The position numbers and the translations under genes were made by a program. Positions 31,853 through 38,630 of a stretch of 64,000 nt of DNA are shown here, piece by piece (position 1 is the first letter of the stretch; each line of letters starts with the position of its first letter). Source of the DNA: CAYGTO01 sp964352815. GTDB taxonomy: Bacteria > Pseudomonadota > Alphaproteobacteria > Rickettsiales > UBA3002. Location: contig CAYGTO010000003.1 of assembly GCA_964352815.1 (NCBI GenBank), positions 62,001-126,000 on the forward strand, given 5' to 3'. A model generated the notes under the pieces. It ran no database searches. It saw nothing but the letters and a program-made list of their open reading frames with translations, and was not told where the DNA came from.

Positions 31853-34800
31853 CAAACTCTTCCATGATGCTATCATTCACGCGCGTGTCTTTCTTAGACA
31901 AACGTTCTGGCTTAGAATCTTTTGATTGCTTGTCTTTATCTGCATAGACAGACAAATATTCGTTACGCATTTCTTGTGTTAACGAGTTGATCTCACGCAA
32001 ACACTCATCAATATCCGAAAACGCTTCGCCTTGCATCGGCACGACGTCGTTATCTTGCAGCAATGATGGGGTCTGCGCAAAATGATCGGTTTGCGTGAAT
32101 GACATATTGATGTCTTCATTCGCATCCGACTCATCCGCCCAATCCGCAAGGTCTTCGCGCCCAAGATAACTGATGGCAAGTTCGCGGAACACATAATCGA
32201 CCATCGAGGTTGCCGATTGAATCGCTTCATTGCCAATCACCTCGCCCGATGGCCGCGATGGGATGTTCAAGAAACTTTCCACAAATGATTCAAGCGGCAC
32301 ACCATGCTGCAGTGCGATCGAAATCGCCATTGCAAAATGGTTGGCGAGACTGCGCACTTCTACTGCTTCTTTTGGCATATCGATAAAAATTTCGCCCAGA
32401 TCACCATCACGGTATTCGCCCGTGCGTAGGTAAATCTTCTGATCGCCGATCATCGCCTTTTGCGTATAGCCACCGCGGCGTTCTGGCAATCCGCGTTTTC
32501 TCTCAACCACTTCTTCCGCGAGCACTTTGGCAACCGTTTCCACTTTCTCGCGCGACGAGGCCACCGTGATGTTCGGCACGTCTCTTTCTTCTTCCTCAGC
32601 AGTCTCCTCCGCCACCTCTTCAACATCCACATGGCGTAGCACCGCATTCATCAATGCGGCACTCTCCCTAGAGAGCGAAATCGACTTCAGCCCCTTCTGC
32701 CACGCACGATAAAAGAGCTCCGCCATCTGATCGATCGGCGTATCAAATGGTACGGTAATATGATGCGCGACACCGCCCGTAATGCATGGCTGAATCTGCG
32801 CCATCATTTCGAGCTGCGCCTCAGAAGTGACCGTGTGTTCTTTTGCGGCAACAGAGCTTCCGCGGATCGCGAACACATCCGCATGGGACGGATCTTTAAA
32901 CAGCGCAACATCCAAACGCTCATCGCCGCAGCAATAGCGATTCGCTTCATCAATTTCTTCCTGACTAAAGCCCATGGCTCGCAAGATATCAAACGACGCG
33001 TCGTGAATTTGGTCATGGTTCAGCTTGAGCACTTTGCGGCAGGTGACATCCCCCAAAATCCATGGGTCAAACGCATGCGACAGATGCGCAACATTGGTCA
33101 GCGCACCTTCAACTCGCTGCACGACCTCTTCGGAGAAGCCTCGGTCTAACAATACGCTCCGGTTAATGTGCGGTGTTTCTTGTAAGTCGCGGCGCCCCAA
33201 AAGCACTGAACAGATTCGTTCAATTTCTTCCTGTTCATAATCAAGCGCCGTTAACCCGGTGACCAGATGTGATTTCGACCATTTTTCGATACCAGCAGAT
33301 GGGCGGACATCATAATGCACCAGACTATTCTCTGGCGATACAGCGATACTCGCAGCATCGAGCATACGCGCCATGACCTGCGATTCATTAATCGTCGTAA
33401 CCTGCGCATTACGGTAACCATACTCTTCGCCCAGATGCTTTGCCATATCCCACAGACGCGCAATCGCGTCCGACAAGTTAGTATTGTTGAGCGCTGTATG
33501 ATTCAGAACCGGCGTCACTGAGCTCAGCGTATGTTTTTCCGCCGTGGCATGATGATGATAGGTGGCGACCGTTTGTTTCATCGCGCTCGTATTGTGCTGA
33601 TAGTCGGCAAACGGCCCCAAGTCACGCGCGAGCAATGCGGAAGCATGGTAGCATGCTGCAGTCATCAGTGCAGCAATCGAGGCTGCTGTTGCACGGCCTT
33701 GATCCGAATCATAGGCGAGCCCCTGCCCCATCAAACTCGCTGCAAGGTTATGGAACCCTACGCCAATCGGGCGCGTACTGTGGGTGCGCATCGCAATGGT
33801 GCGCGAAGGGTATTGCGCCATCGCGTGTGAAATATCGAGCATGATCGTACTAAGCGCGCTAATATGTTCGATAGCTTGAGCATCAAACCCCTCCTTGGCA
33901 TCCATGCATCGCATGAGATTAATCGACGCATGAATCGACGCGGTATCATCTAAGAAATGCGTGTCGCCGCCGGTGCTTGATGCACGAATATCCTCGGATT
34001 CTGCACAGCCATTGGCCCTATTAATCGTGTCACTAAATTGCATTGAGGGAGCACCTACTGCCCATGCGCTTTGCGCTATTTCGCCCCACAGCCCCATAGA
34101 GTCTAACGCCTGCGCGCGGCTACCATCCTTGCGTTTCGAGGTATGCCATGATTCTGACGTGCCCAGCTGTTTCATAAACGCATCGGGAACCCGCACGGCA
34201 AGCTGCGTCTGATAAGAACTCATCGAAGCAAAAATATCGGACTGCTCTTCAAGACCGAACACAGGAATATCAATCTCCGTATAGCCCTGCTTCGCATAAT
34301 CGAGCACGCGCTGAATGTAAACTTCCGGGATCATTGCAGCACGCGCCTTTTTAAGTGCACGCTTCAAGCGCGGATTCGCCGACGGGTTGCAGCGCGACTG
34401 TTCGCTACCATGGCGCGTCGCTTCCATCAGCGCGATTAAATGTGTGCGCAACGCCTGCGCACCCGTATAGAGCGCCGCGGCTTTTTGTTCTTCGTCCATA
34501 CGCCAACGGATGAACGAGGTAATGTCCGGATGGTCGAGATCGACCGACACCATTTTGCAGCTACGGTGCGGAATGTTGCTCGCACGGACCGCACCAGCAG
34601 CCTTGTCACCGACCTGCAAAAAGCGCATCAACCCGAAACTGTACCCGCCGCTCGAGAGCTGTTCCCCCTCGCTGCGAATCGCAGAGAAATTACTTCCCGT
34701 ACCCGCGCCGAACTTAAACATGCGCGTTTCATTCTTCCACAAATCCATGATGCCGCCCTCATTGACGAGATCATCTTTGACTTTCGGAAGGTAGACATCG

Positions 34801-35390
34801 TGCAGCGGCGGATGTTCGTAGGAGGTGAAAGAGCGCTTGAGTCGGTTATTTTCATGATCCACATAGACATGACCTTGTGAAGCGCCAGCAATGCCATACG
34901 CCCAGTGCAGGCCGTTATTCAGCCACTGCGGTCCGTGCGGCATGACGATCTGATTCGCCAACATGTGACACCATTCATCATAGAAGGCGCGCGCATCGGC
35001 TTCGGTATCGAAATAGCCTTGCTTCCAGCCATGATACGTCCAGGCGCCAGCAAGGCGGTGGAAGAGTTGCTTCGCACTGGTTTCCGAGCCAAAGCGCTCT
35101 GCTTTTGGCACAACATTCAGCGCATCCCGGTCTGCTTCGTGACGCCATAGCCACTGCGGTACTCCCGGCTCTTCAACCGCACGCACATGACGCGGCACAT
35201 CATTGCGACGGAAGAAATGGGTGATCAGCGTTTCGCTCGCAATGTAAGACCAGCGCTCCGGCACTTCGATATCGGTCATGCAGCATCGGCGAGAAGGATC
35301 ATGATGGGGAATGTCAATATCGAGGGTCGAGAACGCAATACCGTCGTAAGGGCTCTGCCCCTCTTTCGTGTAATAGCGCGTGATCTGCAT
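31845..35390 (-). CDS. class II (B12-type) ribonucleotide reductase homologue lacking catalytic residues
   Basis: The 1181-residue protein aligns along its whole length with alphaproteobacterial NrdJ: DDLVNEGGIMDLW, FKFGAGTGSNFS, DLDHPDITSFI, HFLDDTA, RNAQVT and QPCITGGVAHHITVP are easily matched. NrdJ normally makes dNTPs with adenosylcobalamin. Here the radical motif N-P-C-S-E aligns without a gap to S-T-G-G-D (472-476), the redox Cys of the family are V199 and S485, the phosphate loop PTGTI is ESQVM (669-673), and the C-terminal Cys-rich finger is missing. Cys462 sits where a non-catalytic Cys is usual. It therefore looks non-catalytic and may be a regulatory or scaffold paralogue. Family sequences used for comparison are recalled, not searched. 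Confidence 0.8.
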   Translation of the reverse strand: MQITRYYTKEGQSPYDGIAFSTLDIDIPHHDPSRRCCMTDIEVPERWSYIASETLITHFFRRNDVPRHVRAVEEPGVPQWLWRHEADRDALNVVPKAERFGSETSAKQLFHRLAGAWTYHGWKQGYFDTEADARAFYDEWCHMLANQIVMPHGPQWLNNGLHWAYGIAGASQGHVYVDHENNRLKRSFTSYEHPPLHDVYLPKVKDDLVNEGGIMDLWKNETRMFKFGAGTGSNFSAIRSEGEQLSSGGYSFGLMRFLQVGDKAAGAVRASNIPHRSCKMVSVDLDHPDITSFIRWRMDEEQKAAALYTGAQALRTHLIALMEATRHGSEQSRCNPSANPRLKRALKKARAAMIPEVYIQRVLDYAKQGYTEIDIPVFGLEEQSDIFASMSSYQTQLAVRVPDAFMKQLGTSESWHTSKRKDGSRAQALDSMGLWGEIAQSAWAVGAPSMQFSDTINRANGCAESEDIRASSTGGDTHFLDDTASIHASINLMRCMDAKEGFDAQAIEHISALSTIMLDISHAMAQYPSRTIAMRTHSTRPIGVGFHNLAASLMGQGLAYDSDQGRATAASIAALMTAACYHASALLARDLGPFADYQHNTSAMKQTVATYHHHATAEKHTLSSVTPVLNHTALNNTNLSDAIARLWDMAKHLGEEYGYRNAQVTTINESQVMARMLDAASIAVSPENSLVHYDVRPSAGIEKWSKSHLVTGLTALDYEQEEIERICSVLLGRRDLQETPHINRSVLLDRGFSEEVVQRVEGALTNVAHLSHAFDPWILGDVTCRKVLKLNHDQIHDASFDILRAMGFSQEEIDEANRYCCGDERLDVALFKDPSHADVFAIRGSSVAAKEHTVTSEAQLEMMAQIQPCITGGVAHHITVPFDTPIDQMAELFYRAWQKGLKSISLSRESAALMNAVLRHVDVEEVAEETAEEEERDVPNITVASSREKVETVAKVLAEEVVERKRGLPERRGGYTQKAMIGDQKIYLRTGEYRDGDLGEIFIDMPKEAVEVRSLANHFAMAISIALQHGVPLESFVESFLNIPSRPSGEVIGNEAIQSATSMVDYVFRELAISYLGREDLADWADESDANEDINMSFTQTDHFAQTPSLLQDNDVVPMQGEAFSDIDECLREINSLTQEMRNEYLSVYADKDKQSKDSKPERLSKKDTRVNDSIMEEFEE

Positions 35391-35522
35391 CGACAGTGTT
35401 CCCGTAGGTTTGGTCCAAAAATCTTGGTGACTGCCGAAAATATATGTTAAGCACAGCGTCTTGTGCGCCTGCTGTTACCTATTCGTAACATTGCGACTTT
35501 TACGTGACAACCGCCTTTCGTG

Positions 35523-35549
35523 TTATCAACAAGCGTTTTTTGTGGATAA
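35523..35549. promoter_or_regulatory. pair of DnaA-box-like sites upstream of the nrdJ-like gene
   Basis: TTATCAACA (35523-35531) differs at one position from the consensus DnaA box TTATCCACA, and TGTGGATAA (35541-35549) is its perfect inverse. They lie 133-159 bp upstream of the nrdJ-like start. DnaA is known to control nrd genes in some bacteria. A short hairpin TGTTAC/GTAACA lies at about 35472-35490. The rest of the 181-bp gap is AT-rich and unremarkable. Confidence 0.45.
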
Positions 35550-35571
35550 ATGGTAGGGATGCAACAGGGGT

Positions 35572-36951
35572 TTAGGCGAGCGCTGGTTGCGGCCGCGTGA
35601 TCGCCGGCGCAGCAGGTGTTGAAAGCGCAATGCGTTCTTCTGAAGGATTGGCTTCGGCGACTTCACGGGCTGAACGACGCAATGCTTCTGTAGCTTCCTG
35701 CGCTTTGCCAGCTGCAGACGCTAATTGATCACTACCTAGGCTTTGCGAACCACGCTGGTAACGAGCAACAACAGATGCTGGGAGTTCAACGAACCCGTTT
35801 TCGTCGACGCGTCCGGATGCTGTAAGCTGGCGCAACTCTGCAATCGAAATACCCTGCATTTGGAAATGAGGCTTATCCGTAATCGACGAGAAGTTTCCTC
35901 CCCACGTAAATCCGTGGCGCTGCACAACCTCTCCTACTTTTGCCCAATGCGGATGGTTAGGTGACCAGTTTTTTGTACCGATGACGGACACAGGGACAAT
36001 GTCTACTGCGACAGCATAGTTGTGATAAGAGCTGCCACCCCGTGCATTCGTCACAATAGGGCCATCCGTTGTTCTACCTTGCGCAAATAATGCATCTTGC
36101 CGCGCTGGATCACGATATGTTTCCGTAACACGCACTTCAACACCCATCGCAGCAAGCTCATCAATAACCGCTCTGACTGAATCACGCATTGCTGGGTGTA
36201 ATGCACCAATATCCTTTGTAACATCATTTGCGCCGCTAGACTTACCGCCACCACTGCGAGAAACAGAAGAACTTGAATCAGGCGTTTGAGTGCCGTTGTC
36301 ACTTCGTCCAAAAATCTTCGCCAGCTTGGGGTCAGAATCGATTGAAGCATATGCTTCTTCTCTTACCTCATCAAACGAACGCCTTTGCACCACAGCAGAC
36401 ACCATCAATAACAAGTTGAGAATCATCATTGCGAAGCTACCAAAACCATCTCCCAAGCCTTCAAGCATCGATGTGCGGTGTTCCTGTGCAGCGGTATCGG
36501 TTGCACCGGATGATGCACCTCCAACAGAGACTCCTTCTGGCCCTGCGACACCCATTTTTTTGGTGATTTTCATAATATATTTTTGTGTTTCTTCTGGAAG
36601 TTTAGCGAAGTTTTCTGGCGACATATCGGTGATGCCTTTATCCGCCAAGTTTCTTGAGCCATGATTGTAAGCAGCCAGCGCCATATGAAGGTTTCCGTCA
36701 TACTGATTCAACAAGTCACGATACATCCGGGCTGCGCCATCAGCCGATTGCTGAGGATTAAATGGGTCAACCCTATAGCCAGCCGCCGTTTTAGGCATGA
36801 ACTGAAATAAGCCTTCTGCACCGGCATGCGAAACTGCTCTTGGGTTTCCCGCACTTTCCGTTTGCATGACAGCTTCAAGTAAGCCTGAGGGCAAACGATG
36901 GCGTGCCTCAAGCTGAGTAAACCCTAATTCTGCTGACCAATTGCGAGACAT
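35572..36951 (-). CDS. lytic transglycosylase fused to M15-type peptidoglycan peptidase
   Basis: A 459-residue protein with two wall-cleaving domains. Residues 1-140 are an SLT-type lytic transglycosylase: catalytic Glu32 in MQTESAGNPRAVS, then GLFQFMPKTA and ALAAYNHGS. A hydrophobic segment (about 165-190, FAMMILNLLLMVSAVV) follows. Residues about 250-385 form an M15-type metallopeptidase with YRDPARQDALFAQG, the zinc motif SYHNYAVAVDIV and the distal DKPHFQ. The C-terminal 75 residues are Ala/Ser-rich. No N-terminal signal peptide is visible, so export would need the internal segment or a holin/secretion system. Such fusions occur in phage endolysins and injection-type systems, but no phage genes surround it. 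Confidence 0.82.
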   Translation of the reverse strand: MSRNWSAELGFTQLEARHRLPSGLLEAVMQTESAGNPRAVSHAGAEGLFQFMPKTAAGYRVDPFNPQQSADGAARMYRDLLNQYDGNLHMALAAYNHGSRNLADKGITDMSPENFAKLPEETQKYIMKITKKMGVAGPEGVSVGGASSGATDTAAQEHRTSMLEGLGDGFGSFAMMILNLLLMVSAVVQRRSFDEVREEAYASIDSDPKLAKIFGRSDNGTQTPDSSSSVSRSGGGKSSGANDVTKDIGALHPAMRDSVRAVIDELAAMGVEVRVTETYRDPARQDALFAQGRTTDGPIVTNARGGSSYHNYAVAVDIVPVSVIGTKNWSPNHPHWAKVGEVVQRHGFTWGGNFSSITDKPHFQMQGISIAELRQLTASGRVDENGFVELPASVVARYQRGSQSLGSDQLASAAGKAQEATEALRRSAREVAEANPSEERIALSTPAAPAITRPQPALA

Positions 36952-37004
36952 TCACATTCCACAGTTTTTTCTATACTTCAGTATAGCAAAGCTGCGCGCG
37001 AGAA

Positions 37005-37022
37005 ATGTGACAGTTTTGTGAA
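37005..37022 (-). repeat. 18-bp motif, inverted copy 3
   Basis: Exact inverse copy of CTTCACAAAACTGTCACA, 54 bp upstream of the transglycosylase/peptidase start at 36951 and read in that gene's direction. A 7-bp inverted repeat CTATACT/AGTATAG (36970-36985) lies between it and the ATG. As at 3.5 kb the motif precedes a start codon by a few tens of bases. Confidence 0.5.
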
Positions 37023-37071
37023 GTTGCGGATGAAAAGCACTTCAGAAGCGGTGCGGGAAAGGGTCCCTAAC

Positions 37072-37479
37072 CTACTGTTTTTTCTTAGAATCACAAGAGA
37101 GCAACGTGATGTCATAGACCGGATGCTCGAGCGCAGAAAGCGCAGGCGAGCTGGCGAACATCCAGCCCGAGAAGCGACGCACATCGCCTTCGTCGGGCGT
37201 GCGCTCAATAATATCCATTAATGCGGCATGTTCCGGGCGTTGATCAGGCGGCGATGACCAGCAGGTAAGCACACGGATCCATAACCGGCCAAACTGGGCA
37301 AATTCTCCCACCTTCACGGGAACCTTCTGCACTTGCGCGGTAATCTTATTCAGCCCTTGGAGTTGCGCCGTCACCGCTTCTTCTTTCTTAGGTTTCTCAG
37401 TGACCTGCTTCGGTGGCTCTTCCGCATATGCTTGCGGCGCCATCAGGCATAGACCCACCAACGCGGCAGAAACACGCAC
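37072..37479 (-). CDS. DUF2155-family exported protein
   Basis: The 135-residue protein has a signal peptide (cleavage likely after AYA near residue 19) and the DUF2155 core: KITAQVQKVPVKVG, a central FGRLWIRVLTCW, and the C-terminal FSGWMFASSPALSALEHPVYD. The family is alphaproteobacterial and found next to NDUFA12 and MlaD; its function is unknown but envelope-related. It starts with GTG at 37479, three bases after the mlaD stop, so translation is probably coupled. Confidence 0.9.
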   Translation of the reverse strand: MRVSAALVGLCLMAPQAYAEEPPKQVTEKPKKEEAVTAQLQGLNKITAQVQKVPVKVGEFAQFGRLWIRVLTCWSSPPDQRPEHAALMDIIERTPDEGDVRRFSGWMFASSPALSALEHPVYDITLLSCDSKKKQ

Positions 37480-37482
37480 CGT

Positions 37483-37995
37483 TTAGTCAGTGCTAAGGCT
37501 AGAGGGAACGCTGGCGCCACCTTCGAAGGAAGGGGCTTCTTCCTCTTCTTCCACACCGCCGCCAGAGAAGACAAATTTGCCAATCAACTCTTCTAAGCTG
37601 ACCGACGATTGCGTGTATGAAATTACACCGCCCGCTTCGAGCATGTGCTCATCACCGCCTGGTTCGAGCTTAATGAATTTTTCGCCCAGCAACCCTGATG
37701 AGGCAATCGATGCCGAAGTGTCTCTCGGTAGCTCGATATCGTTCTTGATTTGTAGTTCTAAACGTGCGCGGTAGGTTTCTGGGTCGATGGCAACGGACTC
37801 AACCACGCCCACTTTAATGCCGCCAATCTGCACGTCACTACCAAGGCCCACACCGCCGACATCATCAAATAGCGCAGCAATACGGTAACCATCAACAGAC
37901 TTCACATTACTGTTTTCATACGCAAACATTAGGAAAGCGGCTGCGACGATCAAGACCACGCCGCCCATAATGGTTTCAATAATATTCCGGTTCAT
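37483..37995 (-). CDS. mlaD: MlaD-type substrate-binding protein of phospholipid transport system
   Basis: A 170-residue protein with one N-terminal membrane anchor (IMGGVVLIVAAAFLMFAY) and an MCE domain: VGLGSDVQIGGIKVGVVESV then the barrel strands to about residue 120. MlaD forms a periplasmic hexamer that moves phospholipids between inner and outer membrane together with MlaEFB. The partner genes mlaE and mlaF are not in this window. The C-terminal tail is acidic and Gly/Glu-rich (GGGVEEEEEAPS). Confidence 0.92.
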   Translation of the reverse strand: MNRNIIETIMGGVVLIVAAAFLMFAYENSNVKSVDGYRIAALFDDVGGVGLGSDVQIGGIKVGVVESVAIDPETYRARLELQIKNDIELPRDTSASIASSGLLGEKFIKLEPGGDEHMLEAGGVISYTQSSVSLEELIGKFVFSGGGVEEEEEAPSFEGGASVPSSLSTD

Positions 37996-38004
37996 AACGT
38001 CCTC

Positions 38005-38367
38005 TTATTCGGGTTTCCAGGCTTCATAATCACTCGTCGAGGGCTCGCGCTGTGCCCCGCGCAAAATATGGCCTGGCGGCACATATTTCAGCTCAGTCCC
38101 TGTCAAATTCGGTAGATGCTCTTGCTGCCATCCATATTGCGGCATTTGCTCTGCTTCAGTGGGTGGATTATCAATGGTATAATGCAACCAGGTGTGCCAT
38201 GCGGGCGGTACTTTCGAGGCTTCCGGCCGGCCCTTATACATGACCCAGCGCTTGCGGCGCCCTTCGCTTGGCTCACGACGCTCTTGAAAATAGCGGTTAC
38301 CGAACTGGTCTTTGCCGACTTCTTCGCCCTTGAACCAGGTGAAGAGTTTGGTACCAAAATCGATCAT
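38005..38367 (-). CDS. NADH:ubiquinone oxidoreductase accessory subunit NDUFA12 type
   Basis: A 120-residue protein with the family blocks VGKDQFGNRYFQ, RWVMYKGRPEASKVPPAWHT, WLHYTIDNPP and the HLPNLTGT tail. This accessory subunit stabilises complex I in alphaproteobacteria and mitochondria. ATG 38367 follows an AGGAGG ribosome binding site; an upstream in-frame TTG is less likely. It lies ten bases before mlaD on the same strand. Confidence 0.94.
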   Translation of the reverse strand: MIDFGTKLFTWFKGEEVGKDQFGNRYFQERREPSEGRRKRWVMYKGRPEASKVPPAWHTWLHYTIDNPPTEAEQMPQYGWQQEHLPNLTGTELKYVPPGHILRGAQREPSTSDYEAWKPE

Positions 38368-38379
38368 CAACGCCTCCTG

Positions 38380-38628
38380 CTATTCGAACTGTTTGCCACA
38401 CGATGATTCCGCGACCAGCCCTGCTTTGACATAATTTTCTTTTATCTTCTTATACGCGACGTAATCGGCGACTGCAACCACGGGGATGATAGATAGGAAC
38501 AGGAAATCCTGTAAGACGGTTACAATGATGATCGTTAACAGTATTAAAGTGAAGGTCATGCCGTATTTCATCATGACGAGAATTCGCGCCGCCTGTTGTT
38601 TTTGCTGCTCGGTGGGAGCGCTGGACAT
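38380..38628 (-). CDS. small two-helix membrane protein, hypothetical
   Basis: An 82-residue protein with two hydrophobic stretches: MTFTLILLTIIIVTVLQ (about 24-40) and FLFLSIIPVVAVADYVAY (about 42-60), flanked by polar tails. No family recognised. It starts two bases after the rpoD stop and ends about ten bases before NDUFA12, so it bridges the dnaG-rpoD and envelope gene groups in one run of minus-strand genes. Confidence 0.65.
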   Translation of the reverse strand: MSSAPTEQQKQQAARILVMMKYGMTFTLILLTIIIVTVLQDFLFLSIIPVVAVADYVAYKKIKENYVKAGLVAESSCGKQFE

Positions 38629-38630
38629 GC

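Noticed and set aside
34001..34013. The sequence N-G-C-A-E (residues 460-464) as the RNR catalytic N-x-C-x-E motif
   Set aside because: A gap-free alignment to the family places this Cys at the usual non-catalytic Cys twelve residues earlier, and the real motif position reads S-T-G-G-D. Accepting N-G-C-A-E would need a 12-residue insertion right before F-L-D-D-T-A.
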